Below, piece after piece: positions 1 through 7,780 of a stretch of 54,037 nucleotides of DNA. Where the stretch lies: IMG/VR virus record IMGVR_UViG_3300013137_000026, positions 1 through 54,037 of that record; one strand, given 5' to 3'. How positions within the stretch are numbered: position 1 is the stretch's first letter; the number at the start of each line of letters is the position of its first letter. Made by a program: the position numbers and the translations under genes. The DNA comes from a virus. The notes under the pieces were generated by a model, which saw only the letters and a list, made by a program, of their open reading frames with translations, ran no database searches and was not told where the DNA came from.

Positions 1-6
1 ATTATT

Positions 7-66
7 ATACGATTTCCCCAAATCGGGTGGGTCTTTTAATAAATATTTATGTAAGGGGAATCGTAT
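7..66 (+). promoter_or_regulatory. RBS-masking hairpin upstream of the LAGLIDADG endonuclease gene
   Basis: The left arm ATACGATTTCCCC (7-19) pairs with GGGGAATCGTAT (55-66): eight pairs, one bulged T, then four G-C pairs. The right arm contains the AAGGGG ribosome-binding site and the A and U of the start codon at 65. A late promoter word lies in the loop at 37-48, so a transcript starting there would lack the left arm and be free to translate. This matches the known I-TevI arrangement in T4; the regulatory role here is inferred. Confidence 0.6.
37..48 (+). promoter_or_regulatory. T4-like late promoter
   Basis: TAATAAATATTT resembles the T4 late promoter TATAAATA and recurs before many genes here. 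It lies inside the loop of the 7-66 hairpin, 17 nt before the start codon of the endonuclease gene. Confidence 0.6.
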
Positions 67-937
67 GAAACCTATTAGTAATCCTAGAATAAATCAAAAA
101 GTATTAACTAAAACTGGTTATAAAGTCTATAAACACCCAAAAGATAAATGGGATAAATGGGATCGATGGTATAATAGAAAATGTGGTTGGTGTAGTAATT
201 TACTTATTAGACGAGAAAATAAGAAAATGGTATTTTGCGATCATAATTGTAAACGAAAATATCACATGCAAAATAAAGATTCGGTAGGTTTTAATATTTT
301 AAACCAATCAAATAACACATTATTTTATTATTTGATTGGATTAATTTGTGCAGATGGTCATATTGCATATCCTAATAGTTCACCATCACAACGAGGTTAT
401 CAATGTTCTATCGAACTTCATAAAAAAGATAATTATCTCCTTAAAAATATAAAACAAACATTTGGTGGTAAATTTACATTAGTAGCATGTAAAAAATGGC
501 ATAATAGTATGTGGTCGATACATAATAAAGAGTTTGTTTTATATTTAAAAGATGTTGTCGGATTAACACACAATAAATCTTTTAATCTTAATGTAACATA
601 TTGGTTTAATTTGTTAACTGAAGAAAATAAACAATCTTTTATTCGTGGTGTTTTTGATGGTGATGGAAGCGTATATTGTTCAAAATCAAAAGGAGCATAT
701 ATTTGTTCATGTTCTATAAAATTTATTGAAATGATACATAATTATTTTATTTCAAAAAATATGAAATGTCACTTATACTCACCTCAAGATATACATGATA
801 CATATAAAACAATGTTTCATTGTAAATATGCTTTACAATTATACAATTTAATGTATAATAATTATGAAAATTTATTTCTAGTTAGAAAACTAGCCAAATT
901 TAAACAAATAGAAGAATATTATAAGGAGAAATTATGA
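65..937 (+). CDS. Free-standing LAGLIDADG homing endonuclease
   Basis: This is probably a site-specific DNA endonuclease that spreads its own gene by cutting alleles that lack it. Two LAGLIDADG helices are visible: LIGLICADG at residues 90-98 and IRGVFDGDG at 193-201, each ending in the acidic metal-binding residue expected of a two-repeat single-chain enzyme. An N-terminal Cys cluster (C40, C43, C58, C62) looks like a zinc-binding DNA-recognition module. At 290 aa it is normal for the family plus this extra module. It stands alone, not inside an intron. Its TGA stop overlaps the ATG of the next gene at 934. The start at 65 follows AAGGGG, which is masked in a predicted hairpin. The family call is firm; the target site is unknown. 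Confidence 0.85.
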   Translation: MKPISNPRINQKVLTKTGYKVYKHPKDKWDKWDRWYNRKCGWCSNLLIRRENKKMVFCDHNCKRKYHMQNKDSVGFNILNQSNNTLFYYLIGLICADGHIAYPNSSPSQRGYQCSIELHKKDNYLLKNIKQTFGGKFTLVACKKWHNSMWSIHNKEFVLYLKDVVGLTHNKSFNLNVTYWFNLLTEENKQSFIRGVFDGDGSVYCSKSKGAYICSCSIKFIEMIHNYFISKNMKCHLYSPQDIHDTYKTMFHCKYALQLYNLMYNNYENLFLVRKLAKFKQIEEYYKEKL

Positions 938-1521
938 TAATTAATAATCATGAAAAATATGACGGTAAATTATTACATTCGCGGTTTGCATATAGATATT
1001 TTAAAGATAAGGTATTACCCACAGGTAATATTATTGCATTTAAAGCACCAATGCTTGTAGAAGCAGAAGGTATGATTGATTTAGAAGATGTAATGAATAA
1101 TGATTTTATTTATTCCGATCTGGCAATCAATTATTGCTGGGAAATACCGATTATAAATGATAAATATGGATCTGTTTTGTTTCAACGACTATTTTGTAAT
1201 AGCGTAGCAAATATATTAACTAAATATATTAAGGCCGAAATTGAAGTAGATGGTGACGATTTTTGGGTTTTAAAAGAACATAATCAAGGTGGTATTATAC
1301 AACAAAGAGGTAAAGCAAGTGTATCAATTGCTACAACCGTTGACAATTGTGCATTAGGACATCTTGGTATTAATGTTGTAGCTGGTAAGAAAGCACCAGC
1401 ATTCGCATATAGTACCAATTTAAACACAGAACAATGTGAACAATTTATGAGGGAAGTTGTTAATTGTTTCTACGGAATGAGCCATGATGTGTTTTTGGCA
1501 ACGACAAAACTGACTAAATAG
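934..1521 (+). CDS. DUF366 family protein
   Basis: The 195-residue protein matches what I recall of the DUF366 family, best known from archaea: an early YDGKLLHSRFAYRYF stretch, the core MIDLEDVMNNDFIYSD near residues 48-63, a middle FQRLF segment, then KASVSIATT and HLGINV near 127-147. The molecular function is not known to me. The four-base overlap with the upstream endonuclease suggests that the endonuclease inserted directly in front of this gene, or that the two are translated together. No membrane segment or signal peptide is visible. A role in nucleotide or base metabolism would suit a phage, but nothing in the sequence proves it. Confidence refers to the family. Confidence 0.65.
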   Translation: MIINNHEKYDGKLLHSRFAYRYFKDKVLPTGNIIAFKAPMLVEAEGMIDLEDVMNNDFIYSDLAINYCWEIPIINDKYGSVLFQRLFCNSVANILTKYIKAEIEVDGDDFWVLKEHNQGGIIQQRGKASVSIATTVDNCALGHLGINVVAGKKAPAFAYSTNLNTEQCEQFMREVVNCFYGMSHDVFLATTKLTK

Positions 1522-1530
1522 TAAATATTT
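1519..1530 (+). promoter_or_regulatory. T4-like late promoter
   Basis: TAGTAAATATTT, followed by the ribosome-binding site CAGAGG and the start codon at 1544. It begins at the stop codon of the DUF366 gene. Confidence 0.6.
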
Positions 1531-1543
1531 CAGAGGTATTGCC

Positions 1544-1846
1544 ATGAGTGATAAAGATACAGAACAATTACAAGAAAGTTATAGAAGAATCATAAGAGAA
1601 GCCTCTGTCAGAGGATACAAACTGGTTGTTCATGAAGTCGGGAAGAAAGTAGAATATACATATTTTGCAAAAGGTCTTACCAAAGATGAAGCAGTTGCTG
1701 ATTTCAACAAAACATTACCAACCTTAGGGTATAAAGTAGAGAATTTTGAAATTATTAATGTTATTCCTTTAGCTTACGACCCGCAACTTGAGATAGACTA
1801 TAATCATGATAGTTTTCGAAAAGGTGCGAAATATCATGGAGACTAA
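1544..1846 (+). CDS. Small late protein with a putative capsid-targeting tag
   Basis: I do not recognise the body of this 100-residue protein. Its N-terminus, MSDKDTEQLQESYRRI, belongs to a tag shared by at least ten proteins in this window. The tag contains LQE|S and, eight residues on, IRE|A; both fit the (L/I)xE rule of T4-type prohead proteases, so the protein may enter the head and be trimmed there. The rest is a compact mixed alpha/beta-looking sequence with no Cys pair and no membrane segment. The start is fixed by CAGAGG ten bases upstream, and a late promoter lies just before it. Packaging and cleavage are inferred. Confidence 0.6.
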   Translation: MSDKDTEQLQESYRRIIREASVRGYKLVVHEVGKKVEYTYFAKGLTKDEAVADFNKTLPTLGYKVENFEIINVIPLAYDPQLEIDYNHDSFRKGAKYHGD

Positions 1847-1937
1847 AGTATTTTCTTTTAGGAAATATTATAAAGAACATTTTAAAGAACACTATCCTGA
1901 TTGGGCCTATTATTGGTTCAAATTACACAGGGTCTAA
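1836..1937 (+). CDS. Possible 33-residue overlapping small protein
   Basis: An ATG at 1836, inside the end of the preceding gene, opens a 33-residue frame rich in aromatic and charged residues (METKVFSFRKYYKEHF...). AAGGTG lies about nine bases upstream and could serve as a ribosome-binding site, and the overlap would allow coupled translation. It carries no tag and I recognise no family. It could be a chance frame, so confidence is low. Confidence 0.3.
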   Translation: METKVFSFRKYYKEHFKEHYPDWAYYWFKLHRV

Positions 1938-2013
1938 ATATAAAGATCTCGAGTACAATATAATATAGGAAAAGTAAAAAGGAAAAGTATAAAGAAAAAA
2001 GAGAAAGAAGAAA

Positions 2014-2187
2014 ATGAAAGATACAGATACAATAATATTAGAAGAAGTATATGATAAGGTTTGTAAAAACAACTCAGTATTAATGCGTATTCTTAAAAAA
2101 GTAGCTGCCGGACAGATGACTATTGAAGAAGCAGAAACACAAATTAAAAAGCTTGGGGCTTCAGGTGTTTATGCGGGCGGCACTTAA
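2014..2187 (+). CDS. Short protein with the putative capsid-targeting tag
   Basis: This 57-residue protein begins MKDTDTIILEEVYDKV, a member of the window's shared N-terminal tag, with LEE|V at the expected site. A second site-like IEE|A occurs around residues 36-38. The remainder is a short helical segment (LKKVAAGQMTIEEAETQIKK) and a Gly-rich end. The upstream GAAAGAAG is a weak ribosome-binding site. No late promoter sits directly in front, so it probably reads through from 1519. Being very short, it could be a bare tag with little cargo, or a gene cut off from the following reading frame (2190-2330) by a frameshift. Confidence 0.5.
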   Translation: MKDTDTIILEEVYDKVCKNNSVLMRILKKVAAGQMTIEEAETQIKKLGASGVYAGGT

Positions 2188-2189
2188 CC

Positions 2190-2330
2190 ATAGCGGCCAC
2201 TAAAAATAATTGGAATTTTGGTACATTTAATACATTAACAAACGAAAAAATTCAATTAGAAGATCCGAACGAATTAGCGGAAGATGTTTGGAATGATGTG
2301 AACATTCGAGTATGGGTTGAAAAGAAATAG
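2190..2330 (+). pseudogene. Start-less open frame, possible frameshifted tail of the gene before it
   Basis: A frame shifted relative to the preceding gene reads as plausible protein (KNNWNFGTFNTLTNEK, then an acidic stretch ending VWVEKK) up to TAG at 2328-2330, just before the clamp-loader gene. It has no ATG, GTG or TTG start in frame with a ribosome-binding site. It may be the detached C-terminal part of the 2014 gene after an indel, the product of a programmed frameshift, or a remnant of a lost gene. The protein-like composition is the only evidence. Confidence 0.3.
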
Positions 2331-2332
2331 TT

Positions 2333-2740
2333 ATGCTTCTTTTTAATTTTTTAAAAGATATTATCTATAGGAAACAGGGTGATTTACTTGATAACCCAGA
2401 GAATGAAGTGGATTTTACTCCTTGGTTAATTCAGCGTTGGTTGTCCATGTATTCAGAAGATTCGGCTAAGATATTAAACAATACAACAAACCAATTGTAT
2501 CCTGTTTTTGAAACAAAGAGGGAATGGTACAAGATATTTCTATCTACCATACCAAAAACATACTTCAAGAAGATTAAATATATTAAGAAGATTAAGAAGG
2601 ACAAGATCGATAATATCAATGAAGTTTATAAGTTTATTGCGCAAAATAAACAAATGTCGGTTAGAGAAGTAAAAGAGTATATTAAAGAGTTTAATATCGA
2701 TACTAAGCAATTAGAAAAGATATTTAAGAAAGAGGGTTAA
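2333..2740 (+). CDS. 62: Clamp-loader small subunit, gp62-like
   Basis: Probable non-ATPase subunit of the phage sliding-clamp loader, partner of the gp44-like ATPase encoded at 26147. It shows the pattern I associate with gp62-type subunits of T4-like phages: an early LKDIIYRKQGDLL helix, an acidic stretch leading to DFTPWLIQRWLSM near residues 28-40, a middle Asn-rich region, and a C-terminal small helical domain (VREVKEYIKEFNID). At 135 aa it is shorter than T4 gp62 (187 aa) but similar to small versions in other T4-like phages. The clamp it loads should also support late transcription if the T4 mechanism holds. It sits 24 kb from its partner gene. Confidence 0.6.
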   Translation: MLLFNFLKDIIYRKQGDLLDNPENEVDFTPWLIQRWLSMYSEDSAKILNNTTNQLYPVFETKREWYKIFLSTIPKTYFKKIKYIKKIKKDKIDNINEVYKFIAQNKQMSVREVKEYIKEFNIDTKQLEKIFKKEG

Positions 2741-2741
2741 T

Positions 2742-3143
2742 ATGGGTGAAGAATTAAATGCTAGAGGTTTACCAGCAACTGTCCATGGTGTTGTACCATC
2801 ACTAAGTCTTGATACCTATCGGGGTTCAAGAATTCCAACAGATTGGGAGATTATCGGTGTAGCTGGTGATATAATACGAGCAGAGTTTATAGATTGTACT
2901 GGTGATGGAGATTACATTGATCGTGGTGGTATATTACTAGACAATAAAGTATCACAATATACTTGGCGCATTGCTAAAGTTATCAATGTAGGTCCTCAAT
3001 GTCATGATACTAAACCTGGCGATCTAATTATGTTCCCAAATGATAAGGGTATTCCAATGACTAACGTTGGTGGAAAAAATTACATTTTCTTAAATGAAGC
3101 AAGAATATTTGCTTTTGTAAAACCTAAGACTATCGAAACATAA
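2742..3143 (+). CDS. 31: GroES-like co-chaperonin, gp31-like
   Basis: Probable co-chaperonin that caps the host GroEL ring so that the large capsid protein (19482) can fold, as T4 gp31 does for gp23. The GroES beta-barrel signature spans about residues 40-130: IIRAEF early, RIAKVINVGP, KPGDLIMFPNDKG and the final NYIFLNEARIFAFVK strand pair. The segment around residues 58-75 would correspond to the GroEL-contacting mobile loop. The length (133 aa) is slightly longer than GroES and gp31. It starts one base after the clamp-loader stop, after AGAGGG. The fold is well supported; the GroEL partnership follows from the family. Confidence 0.7.
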   Translation: MGEELNARGLPATVHGVVPSLSLDTYRGSRIPTDWEIIGVAGDIIRAEFIDCTGDGDYIDRGGILLDNKVSQYTWRIAKVINVGPQCHDTKPGDLIMFPNDKGIPMTNVGGKNYIFLNEARIFAFVKPKTIET

Positions 3144-3535
3144 TGAAAGTAACCATTCCAACCTTAAAACGATTATTAGCAGGAAATGTTATAGAATTGC
3201 GATTCCTGCGACGTCGTCCTAAGTTAGGTTGGAATAATACTAGACATATGTTATGTACTAACAATTGGCAATTGCTTAATTCAATACCAGGTAAGACAGC
3301 ACTTAGGTTTAAACCACCACATCAACAACCAAAATATAATCCAGATCAATATGGGTTGATCTGTGCATGGGATATAATGTTTTGCGAATATCGCATGCTT
3401 AGTCCAGAAACGCACGAAATAGTTGCAGTTATGCCTATTAAAACACCTGAAGAGATTGATAGATTTTGGTTATATTTTGCCGAAATGTTACAAAAGATGA
3501 GCCCGAGCGAAAAAGTTGGTTTCATGAATAATTAG
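3143..3535 (+). CDS. Conserved phage protein, possible SH3-like barrel
   Basis: A 130-residue protein of a type I have seen in other large T4-like phages. The N-terminal third is basic, with VIELRFLRRRPKLGW and a TRHMLCTNN segment, followed by RFKPPHQQPKYNP and LICAWDIMFCEYRM. This resembles small SH3-barrel proteins (DUF2693-like), but I cannot align it with certainty. It begins in a TAATG overlap with the GroES-like gene, so the two are probably translated together. The Arg-rich stretch could bind nucleic acid; no function is claimed. Confidence 0.5.
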   Translation: MKVTIPTLKRLLAGNVIELRFLRRRPKLGWNNTRHMLCTNNWQLLNSIPGKTALRFKPPHQQPKYNPDQYGLICAWDIMFCEYRMLSPETHEIVAVMPIKTPEEIDRFWLYFAEMLQKMSPSEKVGFMNN

Positions 3536-3542
3536 GAGTTAA

Positions 3543-3896
3543 ATGACTATAACAGATACACCACTAGAAAATATTCTTAAAAGTCTTTTACAAAAGAATG
3601 TAAAATTCAATTTAGGTGAAAAGACAATAAAAAAAGGTAAATTCATGCTTTTCAAACAAAACAATTATTGTTTAGAAATTATGATACAAACTAAGGGGAA
3701 CAATCTTAAGAAATTTGAGATTCCTATTCCTTATTATTTTGAGAAATGGCCTGAAGATAAACTAATTTATTTTGATTATAGATTTTCATCTTTAGCACGA
3801 AATAAAGAATCACGTAGAAAATTGTTCGAAAGTATACCAAAAGTAGGGAACAACAAATTCTATAACACAATACTTGAAATTCAAATAGATTCATGA
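3543..3896 (+). CDS. Hypothetical protein
   Basis: Not recognised. The 117-residue product is lysine-rich, with alternating hydrophobic and charged segments that suggest a small alpha/beta fold (KKGKFMLFKQNNYCLEIMI, then FEIPIPYYFEKWP). No Cys motif, signal peptide or membrane helix is present. It begins seven bases after the previous stop, with GGAG upstream, and belongs to the same tightly packed operon. Confidence 0.55.
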   Translation: MTITDTPLENILKSLLQKNVKFNLGEKTIKKGKFMLFKQNNYCLEIMIQTKGNNLKKFEIPIPYYFEKWPEDKLIYFDYRFSSLARNKESRRKLFESIPKVGNNKFYNTILEIQIDS

Positions 3897-3913
3897 TATA
3901 ATAATTAGGAAAT

Positions 3914-4246
3914 ATGAACTTAAAATTATTTTTTAGTATGATATCTGGTGATTTGTATTATGTCGAAGAAGATGAAGTTAAGAATCTTGATAGTGCACAG
4001 ATTCCGTTAAAACAAAAACCAAGCACCTCTTGTAAAAAATGTTATGGAAGATTTCATATAGGTAAGTATTCTCAAATGCAAGAAGGTAAATGGCAACAAA
4101 AATATTATGCTATTTGTCCTAAATGCGCGCCTAAATGTATTGATTGGGATGCTGTTAATAAGAAGGAAGTTAAAGTAGAATTACCAAGAACTACAACCGA
4201 AATAGCATCAGATTCTTTTAATGATGCAATCAATTTGGTAAAATAA
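3914..4246 (+). CDS. Hypothetical zinc-ribbon protein
   Basis: Not assigned to a family. The 110-residue protein has two Cys pairs, CKKC near residues 40-43 and CPKC near 73-76, with a further Cys at 80, arranged as a zinc ribbon with about 30 residues between the knuckles. The ends of the protein are acidic and polar. It lies directly upstream of the helicase gene and overlaps its ATG (TAATG), so coupled expression and a possible functional link with the helicase are plausible. DNA or RNA binding is inferred from the ribbon only. Confidence 0.6.
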   Translation: MNLKLFFSMISGDLYYVEEDEVKNLDSAQIPLKQKPSTSCKKCYGRFHIGKYSQMQEGKWQQKYYAICPKCAPKCIDWDAVNKKEVKVELPRTTTEIASDSFNDAINLVK

Positions 4247-5880
4247 TGAAGATCCAAAATATTGAAGAATATTTTCCTAAGAACTATTCTCCTAGATCAA
4301 ATCAGGTAGATATATTAACACAAATCCAAGATGCTATTAATTCTGGGGTCAAGTTTATCATACTTGAAGGTCCAACAGGCTCCGGAAAATCCATGTTTTC
4401 CGCCACTTTAGCAAACTATACTCCAAATCCTTCAAAGGATTGGATTAAGCTTGTAGATGAGATGAAGATGTTTGAAAAGAATGTAACTGGAGAGTATAAT
4501 TACGAATATGAAGCAATGAAGGAACCAGCTTTTGGTACTTTTGTTTTGACTATTACTAAGACCTTACAGAATCAATATAGTAAACTCTTTGAAGATTGTA
4601 GTTTACTAAAAGGTAAATCTAATTATGAGTGTAACATTGATACAGATTTTGATGCTGATTTAGCACCATGCATGTTATCATCAAAATTATACAAACAATG
4701 TCAACTAAATAAAACTTGTGATTATTTAAACCGTCGCGATGAGTTAGTCAAATCAAAGTTTGGTGTAGTTAATTATAGTATGTTTCTTAGTTTACCAGAT
4801 CATGTTAAGAAGAGATCAATTATTGTTTGTGATGAAGCATCAGAGTTAGAAGATGAGTTAGTTGATCATTTTTCTGCAACGATTGAATATAGCAAGTTAA
4901 AATATCTAGGGCTATCTGTTAACAAACTCATTACAGAAGATATCGATAAAGCATTTTTATGGCTCACTGATATTACAACAAAACTAGATTCATATATAAA
5001 AGAAAAGTATAATAATTTATCCAAATCACAAAAGGTTAATAACATTGGTGATATGACAAAACTTCGTGTAGCTATAAATTTACACGAACGAGTTTTGGTT
5101 GTATTGGAAAATTGGAAATCTTGCGAGTATGTATTAGAACGAGATGCTACTAAAGCAACATTTGTTCCATTATATGTTGATGTATTATCTAACAATATAT
5201 TCAAATATGCCGATACGGTAGTATTAATGTCAGCAACGATCGTTGATCCGAAGACATTTACTAAAGCTTTAGGTATTACAGATTACAAGTATATACAAGC
5301 AGATTCTATGTTCGATCCTAAGAAGGCTCCAATATATTGTCCTGGAAGCTATAATCTCAATTATAGTAACATTGATAAGAATTTACCAAAGGTTGTTGAT
5401 CAAGCTTTATCTATTTGTGAGCATTATCAAGGTAAGCATGGTATCATACATACACATAGTTTTAAGATTACTGAGAGTGTTAAAGATAGATCTCGAAGAG
5501 ATAAAAGATTTTTGTTTAGGGAGGACGGAATCTCTAATGAACAAATACTTCAAGAACATTTTGCAAGAGAAGACGGAACAGTACTCGTATCACCTAGTTT
5601 AGGTTATGGTATCGATCTAATGGGTAAATATGGAGCCTTTCAAGTTATTATTAAGTTACCGTATCTTCCTTTAGGCTCAAAACGAATTAAGATATTGTTT
5701 GAAAAGAATAAGGATTGGTATCAAATGAAAATGCTTATTAATTTAATACAGATGTGTGGTAGAATAATTAGAAGTGAAGAAGATAAAGGTGATACTTTTA
5801 TTCTTGATGGCCAAGCGGTTGATACATTAAAGAGAGTATGGTCAAAATTACCAAAACATTTTCGTTCTCGATTAAAATAG
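4246..5880 (+). CDS. Superfamily 2 DNA helicase, XPD/DinG type with Fe-S cysteines
   Basis: Probable 5'-3' ATP-dependent DNA helicase used in replication, recombination or repair. Walker A is GPTGSGKS at residues 42-49; the Walker B box is DEAS at 196-199 (DEAH in relatives). Between them is the family hallmark LKGKSNYEC and a Cys cluster (C118, C129, C142, C152, C158), four of which should hold a 4Fe-4S cluster. MSATI (motif III) lies near residue 328 and motif VI reads QMCGRIIRSEEDKG near the C-terminus. The length of 544 aa suits compact phage members. Its start overlaps the stop of the zinc-ribbon gene. T4 uses other helicases (Dda, UvsW), so this is a different choice from T4. Confidence 0.85.
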   Translation: MKIQNIEEYFPKNYSPRSNQVDILTQIQDAINSGVKFIILEGPTGSGKSMFSATLANYTPNPSKDWIKLVDEMKMFEKNVTGEYNYEYEAMKEPAFGTFVLTITKTLQNQYSKLFEDCSLLKGKSNYECNIDTDFDADLAPCMLSSKLYKQCQLNKTCDYLNRRDELVKSKFGVVNYSMFLSLPDHVKKRSIIVCDEASELEDELVDHFSATIEYSKLKYLGLSVNKLITEDIDKAFLWLTDITTKLDSYIKEKYNNLSKSQKVNNIGDMTKLRVAINLHERVLVVLENWKSCEYVLERDATKATFVPLYVDVLSNNIFKYADTVVLMSATIVDPKTFTKALGITDYKYIQADSMFDPKKAPIYCPGSYNLNYSNIDKNLPKVVDQALSICEHYQGKHGIIHTHSFKITESVKDRSRRDKRFLFREDGISNEQILQEHFAREDGTVLVSPSLGYGIDLMGKYGAFQVIIKLPYLPLGSKRIKILFEKNKDWYQMKMLINLIQMCGRIIRSEEDKGDTFILDGQAVDTLKRVWSKLPKHFRSRLK

Positions 5881-5899
5881 TCCAGATTATGAAATAATT

Positions 5900-5973
5900 A
5901 TGTAAAGGAAGAAAATAATATTATAAAATTGTACGAAGAAGGGTATAGTACAAAAAGATTACACGGAGATTAA
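5900..5973 (+). pseudogene. Possible HTH remnant between helicase and kinase genes
   Basis: A short start-less frame ending in TAA at 5971-5973 reads NNIIKLYEEGYSTKRLHGD, which looks like the first helices of the homeodomain-like HTH found in phage homing endonucleases. There is no start codon or second recognition helix. It may be a scrap of a lost mobile nuclease; it is too short to be sure. Confidence 0.2.
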
Positions 5974-5984
5974 TAAAATTTTAT

Positions 5985-6494
5985 ATGCTAGCTCAATGTC
6001 ATACTAAGAAATACTCATATAAGTTTAATAAGAAGTTAATACTGATTGTGGGTAATATTGGGTCCGGAAAATCTACTTACAGTAAGAAATTAAAAAAAGA
6101 TTACGTAATAATATCTAGAGATGCTCTTAGATGCATATTAGGTAATGGGGATTATGTATTTTTAAATACATTTGAACCAGCAGTTCACCGAGCCGAAATG
6201 GCATTCTTTGAAGGATTATTAGAATCTGGGGTTAATCTTGTGGTGGATGAAACAAATTCATCTCTACGAGTTAGAGCGATGTATTTATGTTTAGCTAAAC
6301 TATACAAATACCATACTACAGCAATTGTTTTACCTAAATTGTCAAAAAAAGAGTGTGTTGACAGACGAATGAACGATTCTAGTAGGAATTATACTCGAAC
6401 CGATTGGGAAAAGGTTTGGGACATGTTTGACAGAATATATGAAGAACCAACCCGCAAGGAGGGATTTAATAGAATCATTAAGGTTAAACAATAA
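5985..6494 (+). CDS. P-loop polynucleotide kinase-like protein
   Basis: Probable 5'-OH polynucleotide kinase or related P-loop kinase, which in T4 helps repair cleaved tRNA and DNA ends. The Walker A motif GNIGSGKST is at residues 23-31; VIISRDALR (about 45-53) has the Asp-Arg pair expected for the phosphate acceptor site; NLVVDETNSS (about 94-103) matches the Walker B/DTN motif of PNK-type kinases; a lid with KKECVDRRMND follows. It lacks the C-terminal phosphatase domain of T4 Pnkp (169 aa against about 300). No RNA ligase is visible nearby, so a pathway cannot be assigned. A zeta-toxin-like kinase is the alternative. Confidence 0.7.
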   Translation: MLAQCHTKKYSYKFNKKLILIVGNIGSGKSTYSKKLKKDYVIISRDALRCILGNGDYVFLNTFEPAVHRAEMAFFEGLLESGVNLVVDETNSSLRVRAMYLCLAKLYKYHTTAIVLPKLSKKECVDRRMNDSSRNYTRTDWEKVWDMFDRIYEEPTRKEGFNRIIKVKQ

Positions 6495-6500
6495 ATATTG

Positions 6501-6511
6501 TATAAATATTT
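6501..6511 (+). promoter_or_regulatory. T4-like late promoter (with a second copy just upstream)
   Basis: TATAAATATTT, an exact match to the T4 late octamer TATAAATA at its start. A near-copy ATAAATATTG begins at 6491. It lies only a few bases before the ATG at 6515, so the leader would be extremely short; the start of transcription may come from the upstream copy. Confidence 0.6.
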
Positions 6512-6514
6512 AAA

Positions 6515-7726
6515 ATGAAAAAACAAAGTTTTTACTGGGAAATTAGAGATTTAGTTGCTCAGTTCACAGATGCTTTTAATGATATTGTCATTAACCGCTA
6601 TAATGAGAATAAAGTTCCAGAAGATCAATTGCATGTTAACTTCGTATATGCTCCAAAGTCCAGAGTTTTACATGATCTGGTAAATAAAGCCGGGCATATT
6701 AAGCCGCCCATTGTCTCTGTTTTTATATCTAACGTTAGAAGAGCCCCAAATCGAGTCTTTAATAAGATTGAAGGACCGTATTATACATTAAGTCACATTC
6801 AATCTGGGTATGAAAAGCTACTTCAACCAGTGCCAGTTGATATTACCTTGAACATGTCGATTGTTACTCGGTTCCAACAAGATTTAGACCAAATTTTAAG
6901 TAATTGGGCACCATGGAATGATCCATATGTTGTAGTAAGCTGGCAAATGCCAATTACAGAATTGGAAATTCGGAGTCATATCATATGGGATGGTAATATC
7001 AACATTAATACTCCCCATGATACAAATGCGACTGAGTTTTATCGTCAAACAGCTGATACGACATTCACGATTGAAGGTTGGCTATTTAAGAAACCCGATG
7101 ATCCAGTAGGTAAAATATACAAGATTACAACAACATTCAATGCCGTTTCAGATATTATGGATAATTTCGAATATCTAGAAAGTATGGCCGATCCATATAA
7201 TCCACTTAATACAGAGATTTTTGTTATTTCTGCCCGACCACAATTGTATGAATGTACTCCATATGCTACTTTACCATGTGTCTCTGGACGATATTTTACA
7301 CTTTATGGTAAGATGTTTGATTGGGTTACGAGTTTATATGCCTCTGGCGGTACCGGAGTTTATGATTTAGCACCTACTGGCTGGCCTGTATCCGCAGTAT
7401 CTGGAATTTATACAATGTTTTATGATCCAGCTAGTTCTAATGCAAGAATTTCAGCATATTATCCAGGATTTTCAGCAGTAGAAATTGCTACATGGAGTAA
7501 ATCAAGTGATACCGAAATACAATTTATGTTACCAGTGCCTGTAAGTGCTGGTTTTATTGATATTATAGCATTTAATGAAGCTGGGTATGGTTTATTAAGT
7601 CGAGATTCTGTTCGTACTACCTTTAATCCATATCCATCAACGGCACCAGAGTACAATACCTGGGTTTCTTGGCAACCACCGTACATTTCAGGTATTGAGG
7701 TTCTTCCAATATATGATTATTGTTAA
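6515..7726 (+). CDS. 15: Tail-end protein, gp15-like (tail sheath stabiliser), with an added Ig-like domain
   Basis: Probable protein that caps the tail and joins it to the neck, like T4 gp15. Residues 1-240 follow the gp15 pattern: an early aromatic helix, a FVYAPKSRVLHDL strand, the loop with APNRVFNK, PVPVDITLNMSIVTRFQQD, and the block IEGWLFKK, before the family end at NAVSDIMDNFEY. T4 gp15 is 272 aa. The extra part (about 245-403) reads as an Ig/IPT-like domain with YPGFSAVEIATW and IDIIAFNEAGYG, absent from T4 gp15. It precedes the portal gene and is under a late promoter. A gp3-like tail terminator is the alternative. Confidence 0.6.
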   Translation: MKKQSFYWEIRDLVAQFTDAFNDIVINRYNENKVPEDQLHVNFVYAPKSRVLHDLVNKAGHIKPPIVSVFISNVRRAPNRVFNKIEGPYYTLSHIQSGYEKLLQPVPVDITLNMSIVTRFQQDLDQILSNWAPWNDPYVVVSWQMPITELEIRSHIIWDGNININTPHDTNATEFYRQTADTTFTIEGWLFKKPDDPVGKIYKITTTFNAVSDIMDNFEYLESMADPYNPLNTEIFVISARPQLYECTPYATLPCVSGRYFTLYGKMFDWVTSLYASGGTGVYDLAPTGWPVSAVSGIYTMFYDPASSNARISAYYPGFSAVEIATWSKSSDTEIQFMLPVPVSAGFIDIIAFNEAGYGLLSRDSVRTTFNPYPSTAPEYNTWVSWQPPYISGIEVLPIYDYC

Positions 7727-7753
7727 TTTCATACCTTAATAAAACGAAAACCC

Positions 7754-7764
7754 GATAAATAATT
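7754..7764 (+). promoter_or_regulatory. T4-like late promoter
   Basis: GATAAATAATT, 17 nt before the portal start codon at 7781. Confidence 0.6.
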
Positions 7765-7780
7765 AAGAAAGATTTAGTTT

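Noticed and set aside
22-40. Small hairpin CGATTT-CCCC-AAATCG as a terminator at the window start
   Set aside because: The stem is weak and the T-run is short and displaced; the left arm is better explained by pairing with the ribosome-binding site at 55-66.
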